From the NCBI RefSeq assembly GCF_008001015.1, contig NZ_CP042862.1:992001-1056000 (forward strand): a DNA stretch of 64,000 nucleotides. The letters are read 5' to 3'. Source of the DNA: Serinicoccus profundi. GTDB lineage: Bacteria; Actinomycetota; Actinomycetes; Actinomycetales; Dermatophilaceae. Below, piece after piece: positions 29,633 to 40,113 of the stretch. Within the stretch, counting starts at the first letter, position 1. Every line of letters starts with the position of its first letter. The notes beneath the pieces were generated by a model that made no database searches, was not told where the DNA came from, and saw nothing but the letters and a program-made list of their open reading frames with translations. A program made the position numbers and the translations under genes.

Positions 29633-29648
29633 GTGAGTGATCAGTCAC
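29633..29648. promoter_or_regulatory. Imperfect palindrome GTGAGTGA/TCAGTCAC
   Basis: A 16-bp palindrome with one mismatched pair centred on TGATCA, 105 bp upstream of the amidohydrolase start and 247 bp upstream of whiB1. A related half, AGTCACAC, occurs 30 bp away. The spacing between GTGA and TCAC is 8 bp, not the 6 bp of a CRP site. Confidence 0.35.
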
Positions 29649-29752
29649 ACTCGCGCGGCGGCGTCCGGACCGGATGCCGGGGTGAGCGCCCGCCGCCGGG
29701 CCCACCGTGCATAGGGTGGATGGTCTGCTTCCCACCGTCGCGAGGAGATTTC

Positions 29753-30958
29753 GTGAGCACCCCCCGTCCGTCCCTGGCCATTGTCGGCGCCCGAGTCGTC
29801 CCTGTCGAGGGCGAGGTGATCGAGGAGGGCACCGTGCTCGTGCGCGAGGGCGTGATCAGCGCCGTCGGGCCGCGTGCGGAGGTCGAGGTCCCGGAGGACG
29901 TCGAGGTCGTCGACGCCGCCGGGCGCTGGGTGCTGCCCGGTCTCATCGACGCCCACGTGCACCTCGGTGTGTGGGAGGAGGGTGAGGGGTGGGCCGGCAT
30001 CGACGGCAACGAGAGCACCGACCCGGTCATGGCCGCCGCTCGGGCCATCGACGCCATCAACCCCCGCGAGCAGGGCTTCGACGACGCCATCACCGCCGGG
30101 GTCACCACCGTCAACGTCAACCCCGGATCGGCCAACCCCATCGGCGGCCAGGCCGTCGCGCTCAAAACCTACGGTCGCTACGTCGATGAGATGGTGCTGC
30201 GCAACCCCTCCGGCGTCAAGGCCGCGCTGGGGGAGAACCCCAAGCGCGTCTACGGCGAGCAGAAGAAGACGCCGTCGACCCGCCTCGGCGTCGCCCTGGT
30301 CCTGCGCAAGGCCTTCTCCGCGGCCCGGTCCTACCAGGCGCGGAAGGCCGCCTCGGACTCGCCGGTGGACACCGATCTCGTGAGCGAGGCGCTGCTGCTG
30401 GTGCTCGAGCGCGAGATCCCGTGGCGCCAGCACTGCCACCGCGCCGACGACATCGCCACCGCGATCCGGCTGGCCGAGGAGTTCGGCTACCGGCTCGTCC
30501 TCGACCACGGCACGGAGGCCTACCTCGTCGCCGACCTCGTGGCGCAGCACGACGTGCCGGTGCTCTACGGGCCGATGATCGTCAGCCGCTCCAAGGTGGA
30601 GGTCCGTCACCGCACCCCGAAGGCTCCGGGCATCCTCGACCGGGCGGGCGTGGAGGTGTCGATCATCACCGACCACCCCGTCGTGCCGATCGACTACCTC
30701 ATCACCCAGGTGGCGCTCGCGGTGCGCGAGGGGATGGAGCGGGACGCCGCGCTGCGCGCCGTGACCATCAACCCGGCCCGGGTCCTGGGTGTCGAGGACC
30801 GCGTCGGATCGCTCGTCGCGGGCAAGGATGCCGACCTCGCGCTGTGGTCCGGTGACCCGTTGGACCTGCAGTCCCGGGTGCTGCGGACCTGGATCGACGG
30901 CGTGGAGGTCTACGCCTACGACGAGGAGGCCGGCTCGGGCCAGGTCCTGCCCCGCTGA
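29753..30958 (+). CDS. Amidohydrolase family protein
   Basis: A 401-residue metal-dependent hydrolase of the imidazolonepropionase-like branch of the amidohydrolase superfamily. An N-terminal beta sandwich leads into the metal-binding DAHVHLG at about residue 65; further ligands are likely in WRQHCHRADD, VLDHGTEAYL and IITDHPVVP, and the C-terminus has the usual NPARVLGVEDRVGSL. The substrate is unknown. GTG 29753 follows CGAGGAGA, a good ribosome binding site. The frame is open from 29633, but the extension has no similarity. Followed by a large perfect hairpin. Confidence 0.82.
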   Translation: MSTPRPSLAIVGARVVPVEGEVIEEGTVLVREGVISAVGPRAEVEVPEDVEVVDAAGRWVLPGLIDAHVHLGVWEEGEGWAGIDGNESTDPVMAAARAIDAINPREQGFDDAITAGVTTVNVNPGSANPIGGQAVALKTYGRYVDEMVLRNPSGVKAALGENPKRVYGEQKKTPSTRLGVALVLRKAFSAARSYQARKAASDSPVDTDLVSEALLLVLEREIPWRQHCHRADDIATAIRLAEEFGYRLVLDHGTEAYLVADLVAQHDVPVLYGPMIVSRSKVEVRHRTPKAPGILDRAGVEVSIITDHPVVPIDYLITQVALAVREGMERDAALRAVTINPARVLGVEDRVGSLVAGKDADLALWSGDPLDLQSRVLRTWIDGVEVYAYDEEAGSGQVLPR

Positions 30959-31000
30959 GGACACTGCAGGCGAACCCCGCACCACCTCGCGCAGGGTGCT

Positions 31001-31055
31001 GTGTCAGGACATCGGTGGCAGCTCTGCATGAGGACTGTCACCGATGTCCTGACAC
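31001..31055. repeat. Perfect 17-bp inverted repeat (hairpin or MITE-like)
   Basis: GTGTCAGGACATCGGTG (31001-31017) and its exact complement at 31039-31055, with a 21-nt loop. It lies 43 bp after the amidohydrolase. It could be a bidirectional terminator, but the length and perfection, and ends starting with TGTCAGGACAT, also resemble a minimal transposon-derived element. No flanking direct repeat is evident. Confidence 0.6.
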
Positions 31056-31088
31056 CTCACCAGACCTTGCGACAACACTCCAGATCGT

Positions 31089-31104
31089 TCGAACATATGT
31101 TTGA
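31089..31104. promoter_or_regulatory. LexA (SOS) box upstream of HNH gene
   Basis: TCGAAC-ATAT-GTTTGA matches the actinobacterial LexA consensus TCGAACnnnnGTTCGA at 11 of 12 positions. It is 84 bp upstream of the interrupted HNH endonuclease gene. 13E12/DUF222 HNH genes in mycobacteria are known members of the LexA regulon, so the placement makes biological sense. Confidence 0.65.
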
Positions 31105-31187
31105 TTTGCGGGTGGATTCGCGGTATCCTGGAGGGACCAGGTCGATCGGGGGATCGGCCATCGAGGTCACCACGGGGGTGAGGGCAG

Positions 31188-31712
31188 GTGCGACGCGACA
31201 GCCAGGGGTATGCCGGGCCTTCCGGGAGCGGGTCCGAGCCCGCGGCGGACAGCGACACTGCGGGTGCGACGGACATTTCGGGCGTGCACGGAGCAGCGGG
31301 TGCGACGGGCACGGCGGGCACGGCGGGCGCGACGAGTTCAACTGCTGCGGATCCTGGGCCGGTGGCTGCGGCGTTGGCGCTGTTGCGGTCGGCGATCGCC
31401 TCCGGTGTCCTGGGCGGGCTGGATGACCAGGGCCGGCTCGAGGTGCTGCATGATCTGGAGTTGCTGACGCGGGCGGCGGCGCTCTCGGTCCGGGTGCAGG
31501 TCGACTTCCGGACCAGTCAGATCGCCCGACAGGTCCAGGACGGGGTAGCACCGTCACGGGCCGGGGCAGCAGTGGCCGGTGACCTGGCGCTGGCGCGGAT
31601 GAGCACGCCCACGATGTCCTCACGGGAGTTGACCAGTGCCCGCGCCCTCACCGGTGAGATGCCGCACACGCTGGCCGCGTTGCAGGACGGGGTGATCAGC
31701 GGGTTCCAAGCA
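31188..31712 (+). pseudogene. DUF222/HNH endonuclease, 5' part, cut by IS256-family element
   Basis: The first 175 codons of a 13E12-repeat (DUF222) HNH endonuclease. After a low-complexity Gly/Ala/Thr start, the DUF222 domain begins near 60 with VAAALALLRSAIASGVL and LTSARALTGEMPHTLAALQDG. The frame reads G-F-Q-A at 31701-31712, where the insertion sits. In the interrupted gene it continues 8 codons into the element to TAA 31734-31736. Removing the element and one copy of the 8-bp duplication restores a continuous frame into 33200 (ISGFQA-RVITETTTCL). The GTG 31188 start is tentative. A LexA box lies upstream. Confidence 0.88.
31705..31712. repeat. Target site duplication, left copy
   Basis: TCCAAGCA, identical to 33192-33199, directly abutting the left end of the IS element. 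An 8-bp duplication is typical of IS256-family insertion. Confidence 0.85.
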
Positions 31713-31739
31713 GAGCTTGTCACGATGTTTGTGTAAGTG
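31713..31739. repeat. IS256-family left inverted repeat
   Basis: Begins GAGCTTGTCAC and ends GTGTAAGTG. Pairs with 33165-33191 at 18 of 27 positions. Confidence 0.8.
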
Positions 31740-31757
31740 ATGTGGGTCACATTGGGT

Positions 31758-33134
31758 TTACAGGTAGGCGTTTACGCGGTCGGGGTAGACGAGGGCGAGC
31801 TCGCCAAGGGCGGCTTTCCAACCGGTGACGGCGGCGCCTTCGATCAGGCGGGGCACCGACTTTCGGTCTTTGCCCTTGCTGGCCTGCTTGGCTCGTTCTC
31901 GGGCTCGTTTGTCCTCGATGTTCATGATTGCCAGCCAGAGCAGCTTGATCACGGCCTCGTCGCTGGGGAAGTGGCCGCGGTTCTTGATGATCTTGCGCAG
32001 CTGGTAGTTCAGGCTCTCGATGCTGTTGGTCGTGTAGATGACCTTGCGCAGCGCGGGCCCGAACGCCAGGAAGGGGATGAACCGGTCCCAGGCGTTCTCC
32101 CAGGTGGCGACCGCAGCGGGGTACTTCTTGCCCAGGTTGGAGTCGGCGAAGGCGGCCAGCGCCATGAGCGCTGCGTCCTCGTCAGCGGCGGTGTAGATCG
32201 GGCGCAGCATCGCGGCGACGGCCTTGCGGTCGGCGTAGGAGACGAACCGCATCGAGGCCCGGATCAGGTGCACCACGCAGGTCTGCACCATCGCGTGCGG
32301 CCAGGTCGCCTCGATCGCCTCGGCCAGGCCGGTCAGCCCGTCGCAGCAGACGATGAGCACGTCCTTGACGCCGCGGTTGGCCAGCTGGGCGCACACGCCG
32401 GCCCAGAACTTGGCGCCCTCGGTGGCCTGGACCCAAATGCCCAGGACGTGCTTGACGCCGTCCATGTCGACGCCGACGGCCACGTGCGCCGAGCGGTTGG
32501 TCACGTGCGACCCGTCGCGGACCTTGACCACCAGGGCGTCGAGGTAGATCACCGGGTAGAACGCCTCCAGCGGGCGGGACTGCCAGGCCTTGACCTCCTC
32601 GAGCACGGCGTCGGTGACGTTGCTGATCGTCTCGTGGCTCAGCTCGGTGCCCAGCGTCGCGCCCAGATGATGCTGGATGTCGCGAACGGTCATCCCGCCG
32701 GCGTACAGGGAGATGATCATGTCCTCCAGCCCGCCGAGGCGGCGGGCGCCCTTGGGCACCAGCGCCGAGGAGAACGTGGAGTTGCGGTCCCTCGGCTGGT
32801 CCAGGGCGATGTCACCGACCTCGGTGCCCACCGTCTTGGGGGTCGTGCCGTTGCGGGAGTTCCCCGAACCTCGGCCGGCCGCGTCGCCCTTGGCGTACCC
32901 GAGGTGGTCGGTCAGCTCGGCTCCCATGCCGCGCTCCAGGACGGTCTTGATCATCTCGGGCAGGAAGCCACCGGCCCCGGTCAAGGACACCCCGCGCTCA
33001 CCGGTCGCCGCGAGCAACTTGTCGACCAGCTCGTCGTCGAAGAACTCCTCACGCAGCCGCGCAGCCGCGGCCCGATGCTCCACCTCGACCTGGTCCAGAT
33101 CCTCGGCCCTCATCTCGTCGTGCGTCATGCTCAC
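31758..33134 (-). CDS. IS256-family transposase
   Basis: A mutator-type DDE transposase of 458 residues, full length. Catalytic residues are visible as Asp in VIYLDALVVKVRDG, Asp in VLIVCCDGLTGL and Glu in TTNSIESLN; the family marker CVVHLIRASMRFVSY is present. GTG 33134 is preferred because AAGGAGA lies 6 nt upstream on the coding strand (33147-33141); ATG 33128 is the alternative. No frameshift or stop is seen, so the enzyme is probably active. The gene runs antisense to the HNH gene it disrupts. Confidence 0.93.
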   Translation of the reverse strand: MSMTHDEMRAEDLDQVEVEHRAAAARLREEFFDDELVDKLLAATGERGVSLTGAGGFLPEMIKTVLERGMGAELTDHLGYAKGDAAGRGSGNSRNGTTPKTVGTEVGDIALDQPRDRNSTFSSALVPKGARRLGGLEDMIISLYAGGMTVRDIQHHLGATLGTELSHETISNVTDAVLEEVKAWQSRPLEAFYPVIYLDALVVKVRDGSHVTNRSAHVAVGVDMDGVKHVLGIWVQATEGAKFWAGVCAQLANRGVKDVLIVCCDGLTGLAEAIEATWPHAMVQTCVVHLIRASMRFVSYADRKAVAAMLRPIYTAADEDAALMALAAFADSNLGKKYPAAVATWENAWDRFIPFLAFGPALRKVIYTTNSIESLNYQLRKIIKNRGHFPSDEAVIKLLWLAIMNIEDKRARERAKQASKGKDRKSVPRLIEGAAVTGWKAALGELALVYPDRVNAYL

Positions 33135-33164
33135 AGTCAATCTCCTTCTCGGTCGGAGACCCGG

Positions 33165-33191
33165 CACTTACACAGACCATCTGACACCCCC
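33165..33191. repeat. IS256-family right inverted repeat
   Basis: On the minus strand it begins GGGGGTGTCAG and ends GTGTAAGTG, matching the left end at 18 of 27 positions. Confidence 0.8.
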
Positions 33192-33199
33192 TCCAAGCA
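33192..33199. repeat. Target site duplication, right copy
   Basis: TCCAAGCA, identical to 31705-31712. Confidence 0.85.
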
Positions 33200-34362
33200 C
33201 GCGTGATCACCGAGACCACGACCTGCCTGACACCGCAAGACCGGGCCGAGGTCGATGAGCGCCTCGCACCCCACCTGGCCCGCTCAACCACCCCCGAGAT
33301 CAGCGCCGCCGCACGCGGGCTGGTCTACGAGATCGACCCCGCCGGGTTCGTCCGACGATCACGCGCAGCCGCCGCCGACCGGGGCTTGTCCCTACGACCC
33401 GCACCCGATGTCATGGCCCTGCTCACCGCCCGCCTCCCCGCAGCCCAGGCCGTCGCCTGCCACCAAGCCCTGCACGAGGACGCCCTCACCCGCCGCACCA
33501 GCGGCGACCCCCGCACCCTGCAACAACTCATGGCCGACGAGCTCTACGACCGCCTCACCGGCCGCAGCGTCGTCGACGGCATCGACATCGAGATCGGCCT
33601 CGTGATGACCGACACCGCCCTGCTCGCCGGAACCTCCGACCCCGCCGACCTCCTCGGCTACGGACCCATCCCCAGCGAAAACGCCCGCGACCTCCTCCGC
33701 CCACCCCACGAGGCACCCGAGGGTGGGATGTCCCTCCCGGTGGGGCGCGACCAGAGCCCAGTCGAGCCAACCAGCGACGATACGGGCCAGACCGAGCCCT
33801 GCCCCGACGGCATCCGGTGCACCACCTTCGAGTGCACCCTGACCCACGGCATCGCGCCACGCACTCGCTCAGCCAGCCCCACCCACACCACGCCCACCAC
33901 CAACGCACCCACCGACACCGGCGGCTCCACGACAACGCAGACCTCTGACGCACCATGCACCGCCGACCCTGCGTCGCGGACCGCCCGGGTCGCCCCGCCG
34001 GGTACGCCACCCACCGACGCCGGCGGCGGCTTGGCGACAGCGGCCAGGGTGTGGGTGCGCCGCCTCTACACCGACCCCGCCGGCGTCCTCACCGCACGCG
34101 ACCCCCGCAGACGCCTCTTCACCGGTCAACTCAGAGCAGCACTCATCGCCAGAGACCGCACCTGCCGCACCCCCTGGTGCGGAGCCCCCATCAGAACCAT
34201 CGACCACCGACGCCGCCACGCCGACGGCGGCCCAACCACACCCGACAACGGCCAAGGACTCTGCACCCGCTGCAACCTCGACCGCGAACGACCACGCCAC
34301 CTGAACCCCCCACCCCACACCTTCCGACCACCCCACCACTCCTGCCACGATTCCTCCGCTGA
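33200..34362 (+). pseudogene. DUF222/HNH endonuclease, 3' part
   Basis: Continuation of the split gene after the IS: RVITETTTCLTPQDRAEVDE, the rest of DUF222, a Thr/Ser/Pro-rich linker (about 33,850-34,020) and a C-terminal HNH nuclease with CRTPWCGAPIRTIDHRRRHA and NGQGLCTRCNLDRERPRHLN, including the zinc cysteines. The true end is unclear. The HNH frame has no stop until 35197, which would run antisense through the whole FhuF-like gene. A TGA in another frame at 34360-34362 lies where relatives usually stop, so I suspect a lost stop or small frameshift after the HNH domain. A GTG at 33203 could allow expression of the fragment. Confidence 0.75.
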
Positions 34363-34432
34363 CGGGCGAGCTGTCGGCGCGAGGCGGCACTCCCAACCCG
34401 TGGAGCGCCGAACGGACCGTGGGGCCTCTGCG

Positions 34433-35238
34433 TCAGTGGCCGGGCGTGACGAGATCCGGCCGGCGTTCGGCCCGCACGCAGTCGGGACACAGGCCGTGCT
34501 CGGGCAACCGGTCGTAGAGGCAGCACCCGCGTCGCATGAAGGCCTCGTCCTGGGTCTCCATCGCACCGCCGGTGCCGGCGGGAAGATCCGCCCTCACGCG
34601 CACCGTGCCCCCCGTGGCGAGGTCGGGCTCGGCGAGCAGGGCCCGGGCGAGCGCCCAGGCCGTCGGTCCGGCCGAGGGCACCTTGGAGGTGAGGACCCGC
34701 GCCGCGCCGACCAGACTGGAGGCCGTGTTGGACCGCAACACCTGCGCCGAGACGCGGCCGACCGCCACGCAGGCGTCGTCGAGCTGGGCCAGAGCGTCCT
34801 GCACGACCACCCCGCTGAGGACGTGAGCAGCCCCGTGCGGGTCGGTCGGGTCGACGGACTGCCCTGCGGTGGGGTCGACCACGCCGAGGGGGACCTTCCC
34901 GCGGTGCACCGGGCTCGCGCGCAAGGAGCGGGAGGAGAGGTCGGGCAGCCACCCGTGCAGGACGACACCGGCCAGCGCCACCGACCACACCCGGGAAGCG
35001 AGGCCCACCTGCAAGGCCGAGACCGCCACCTTGGCGTTCACCTCGTCCACCTGCTGCCCCGTGGCCTGCGCCAGGGCGCCGCGCACCACCTCGATGCGGG
35101 GTCGGAGGGCCTGCGGCTCCAGTGTGTCAGCCCACGGCACCGCGTCGGTGCCGCGCGGCTCGGTCAGCTCGAAGAAACCGCCCAGCTCACGCAGTGACAC
35201 CCACAGGTCCGGCGGCGGCCCGGCCGCGACCGCACCGC

Positions 35239-35242
<4 letters not shown>
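34433..35242 (-). CDS. FhuF-like (2Fe-2S) protein
   Basis: A 269-residue protein whose C-terminus has the FhuF-type iron-sulfur ligands: Cys240-Cys241, then Cys252 and Cys255 in RRGCCLYDRLPEHGLCPDC. FhuF proteins are cytosolic ferric-siderophore reductases that release iron. The N-terminal 200 residues are helical and rather divergent, so siderophore reductase is likely but not certain. ATG 35242 overlaps the ppdK stop (ATGA), so it is translationally coupled to ppdK, an unusual partner. Its 3' end faces the degenerate HNH reading frame. Confidence 0.75.
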
Positions 35243-37917
<2,675 letters not shown>

Positions 37918-37940
37918 CTCTGCGCTCCTCGCGGTGTCGA

Positions 37941-37958
37941 CGGGGCTCCGCTGCCCCG
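37941..37958 (-). promoter_or_regulatory. Leader hairpin upstream of ppdK
   Basis: CGGGGC, 6-nt loop, GCCCCG, in the 61-nt gap between the regulatory kinase gene and ppdK, 24 nt from the ppdK start. It could be an attenuating or stabilising mRNA structure. Confidence 0.3.
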
Positions 37959-37978
37959 AACCTTCGGTGCCCCGGAGC

Positions 37979-38833
37979 CTACCGGGCGCGGTCGGTGCCG
38001 CCGGACGCAGCCTCGCGACGCCGCTGCACCACCTCGATGACCCGCCCGGCGGCCTCCTCCAGCGCCAGGTCGGTGGTCTCGATCACCGGGCAGCCGAGGC
38101 TGCGCTGCAGCTGGGCGACCTCGTCGAGCTCGTCGAAGATCTGGACGAGGTCGGTGTAGCCGTCCCGGTGGTTCTGGGTGCTGCCCATGGCCTTGACCCG
38201 GCGCCCTCGGATCTGCTGCAGCCGCTCGGGGTCGATCGTGAGGCCGACGATCTTCCACCGCTGGACCTCGTGCAGCTGCGCCGGAGGGGCGATCCCGGGC
38301 ACGAGCGGGATGTTGGCGGTGCGGTAGCCGAGGTAGCCGAGGTACATCGACAACGGCGTCTTGCCGGTCCGGCTGACCCCGATGAGGACGATGTCGGCCT
38401 CGCGGAGGTGGTTGGACAGGTTGCCGTCGTCGTTGGCGATCGCGAACTCCATCGCGGCCACCCGCTTGAAGTAGTCCTCACCGACCCCGACCGGGCGGAC
38501 CACGCGCTCGGGGTCCTGGCCGGTGACCGTCGAGAGGGCGGTCACGGCCGGGTCGAGCAGGTCCGCGTGCGGCAGCCCGCGCTCCTCGCAGAGCTGGGTG
38601 ACCCGCAGGCGCAGCGCCTCGTCGACGACGGTGGAGAAGACGACGGTGCGCACCTGCTCGGGCCGCATCCGGGCGAAGGAGTCGTGCAGGCCGTCCAAGG
38701 AGGACTGCCGCGGGTGGCGCAGGATGCGGACGTCGTAGTCGGCGTACTGCGCGGCCGCCGCCCGGGCGACCCGCGCGGCGGTGTCACCGGTGGAGTCGGC
38801 GATGATGTGCAGCTCGATCGGTGGGCGCGACAT
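37979..38833 (-). CDS. ppsR: PPDK regulatory kinase/phosphorylase (DUF299)
   Basis: A 284-residue bifunctional enzyme that inactivates PPDK (or PEP synthetase) by ADP-dependent phosphorylation of the threonine near the catalytic His, and reactivates it by Pi-dependent dephosphorylation. Seen: IIADSTGDTAARV at the N-terminus and the P-loop GVSRTGKTPLSMYLGYLGY. The direct partner is ppdK, 61 bp downstream, which favours the PPDK rather than PEP-synthetase assignment. ATG 38833 lies 7 nt after TACCCT on the minus strand, a leaderless-type start. The octamer GGCATACC overlaps that box. Confidence 0.92.
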   Translation of the reverse strand: MSRPPIELHIIADSTGDTAARVARAAAAQYADYDVRILRHPRQSSLDGLHDSFARMRPEQVRTVVFSTVVDEALRLRVTQLCEERGLPHADLLDPAVTALSTVTGQDPERVVRPVGVGEDYFKRVAAMEFAIANDDGNLSNHLREADIVLIGVSRTGKTPLSMYLGYLGYRTANIPLVPGIAPPAQLHEVQRWKIVGLTIDPERLQQIRGRRVKAMGSTQNHRDGYTDLVQIFDELDEVAQLQRSLGCPVIETTDLALEEAAGRVIEVVQRRREAASGGTDRAR

Positions 38834-38840
38834 AGTTGCG

Positions 38841-38846
38841 AGGGTA
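38841..38846 (-). promoter_or_regulatory. -10 box for ppsR, overlapping the octamer
   Basis: TACCCT on the minus strand, 7 nt from the ATG at 38833. It is embedded in GGCATACCCT, exactly the same ten bases as at the dinG promoter. Confidence 0.45.
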
Positions 38847-38860
38847 TGCCCTCCGCCGGC

Positions 38861-39130
38861 TCAGACCGGCTCGTTGCGGTCCCCGGGCGCCTCCTCGGTG
38901 GCGATCCCCTCGACATCGGCGGCGAGGGCCTCGGAGGCGCCCGACGGCTCGGTCACCTGCTCCTGGACCGCGGCGGGCACCTCGCCCGCGTGGGCCAGGG
39001 GAGCGTCGGCGTCCTGCTCGCTCTCGATCTCCTGCGCCGTGCTGGCAGGGTCCTCAGGGGTGTCGAAGGTGCCACCCACGAAGGTCCCCTCCTGGTCGTC
39101 GCCGCTGGGGGTGCTCGTCTGCTCGCTCAT
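38861..39130 (-). CDS. Small acidic protein of unknown function
   Basis: An 89-residue, strongly acidic protein, MSEQTSTPSGDDQEG onward, rich in Glu, Asp, Ala and Thr, with no hydrophobic segment and no recognisable domain; probably disordered. Evidence that it is real is modest: an ATG 7 nt after CAGTCT, clean third-position G/C, and a divergent arrangement with miaA. Function unknown. Confidence 0.5.
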   Translation of the reverse strand: MSEQTSTPSGDDQEGTFVGGTFDTPEDPASTAQEIESEQDADAPLAHAGEVPAAVQEQVTEPSGASEALAADVEGIATEEAPGDRNEPV

Positions 39131-39136
39131 GCGTGC

Positions 39137-39143
39137 CAGACTG
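39137..39143. promoter_or_regulatory. Shared bidirectional -10-like box, miaA and 39130 gene
   Basis: CAGACTG. CAGACT (39137-39142) ends 6 nt before the miaA GTG; on the other strand CAGTCT (39143-39138) ends 7 nt before the ATG of the small acidic gene. Same geometry as the secA/GNAT pair, with 18 bp between the starts. Confidence 0.4.
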
Positions 39144-39148
39144 CCCGA

Positions 39149-40075
39149 GTGCCTGAGCAGCTGCCACCCGGACCACCCGTCGTCGCGGTGGTCGGGCCCA
39201 CCGCGACCGGCAAGTCGGACCTGGGGGTGCGGCTGGCGCTGGAGCTGGGCGGGGAGGTCGTCGGGGCCGACGCCTCCCAGTTCTACCGCGGCATGGACAT
39301 CGGCACCGCCAAGCTCGATCTCGCTGCGCGCCAAGGGATCCCGCACCACCAGCTCGACGTCCTGGACGTGCGCGAGGAGGCGACGGTGGCGGCATACCAG
39401 CAGAGCGCCCGCGCCAACCTGGAGGCCATCGTCGGGCGCGGCCGGGTGCCAGTCGTGGTGGGTGGCTCCGGGCTCTACGTCCGGGCGCTGCTGGACCACT
39501 TCGAGATCCCGCCGACCGACGCGCAGGTGCGCGCGCGGTGGGAGGCCGAGCTGAGCGAGCGCGGGCCCGAGGCACTGCACGCCCTGCTGGCCGAGCGCGA
39601 CCCGCAGGCCGCCGGGGGCATCGAGCGCCGCAACGGTCGCCGCGTCGTCCGGGCCCTGGAGGTGATCGAGCTGACCGGGGCGCCGTTCAGCGCCAGCCTG
39701 CCGCGTCGGGAGTTCGTCCGACCGACTGTGCTGCTCGGGCTGCGCGCCGACCGGGACGTCCTCGTGGCCCGGATCGAGGAACGCGCCGCACGGATGTGGC
39801 GCGAGGGTCTGCTGGAGGAGGTGCGTGGGCTGCTCCCGCAGGGGCTGCGGGAGGGGCGCACGGCCTCCAGGGCCGTCGGGTACGCCCAGGCGCTGCGCCA
39901 GCTGGACGGCGAGCTCGGCGAGGACGAGGCGATCGCCGAGACGGCGCAGGCGACGCGGCGGTTGGCCCGTCGCCAGGAGTCGTGGTGGCGACCTGAGCCA
40001 CGCGTGGTGTGGCTGGATCACGACGCGCCGGACCTTCTCGAGCAGGCGCTGGCCCGGGTGGCCGGGACGCCCTGA
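39149..40075 (+). CDS. miaA: tRNA dimethylallyltransferase
   Basis: A 308-residue enzyme that adds a dimethylallyl group to A37 of tRNAs reading codons that start with U. The P-loop GPTATGKSDLG has Lys22. Other marks are the substrate loop GADASQFYRGMDIGTAKL, VVVGGSGLYVRALL and RRNGRRVVRALEV. GTG 39149 is a leaderless-type start. The familiar miaA-hflX neighbourhood is kept here, with a decayed antiporter and a methyltransferase gene in between. Confidence 0.95.
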   Translation: MPEQLPPGPPVVAVVGPTATGKSDLGVRLALELGGEVVGADASQFYRGMDIGTAKLDLAARQGIPHHQLDVLDVREEATVAAYQQSARANLEAIVGRGRVPVVVGGSGLYVRALLDHFEIPPTDAQVRARWEAELSERGPEALHALLAERDPQAAGGIERRNGRRVVRALEVIELTGAPFSASLPRREFVRPTVLLGLRADRDVLVARIEERAARMWREGLLEEVRGLLPQGLREGRTASRAVGYAQALRQLDGELGEDEAIAETAQATRRLARRQESWWRPEPRVVWLDHDAPDLLEQALARVAGTP

Positions 40076-40113
40076 GCGCTCGGCCGCAGCGCGGTGGTGG
40101 CTCGCGGCACGAA

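Larger units (their letters stand above)
29387..29752. other. 366-bp intergenic region between whiB1 and amidohydrolase
   Basis: The longest gene-free stretch in the window. It contains the whiB1 leader with a 6-bp hairpin (29408-29423), an imperfect 16-bp palindrome centred on TGATCA (29633-29648), AGTCACAC twice (29613 and 29643), and a possible -10 TAGGGT (29712-29717) for the amidohydrolase. No tRNA or convincing small ORF is seen. Base composition is lower in G+C around 29455-29500 than in flanking genes. Confidence 0.5.
31713..33191 (-). mobile_element. Intact IS256-family insertion sequence, 1,479 bp
   Basis: Bounded by imperfect 27-bp inverted repeats (31713-31739 and 33165-33191; 18 of 27 positions match, including an inner GTGTAAGTG identical in both) and by the 8-bp duplication TCCAAGCA. 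It carries one full-length transposase gene on the minus strand. It interrupts the DUF222/HNH gene in codon 176. The perfect duplication and intact transposase suggest a recent insertion. Confidence 0.9.

Noticed and set aside
29633-29648. CRP/cAMP receptor site upstream of whiB1
   Set aside because: The GTGA and TCAC half-sites are 8 bp apart rather than 6, so it does not match the CRP consensus.
31740-33206. Plus-strand open frame opposite the transposase
   Set aside because: Shadow of the transposase gene; no similarity and no start signals.
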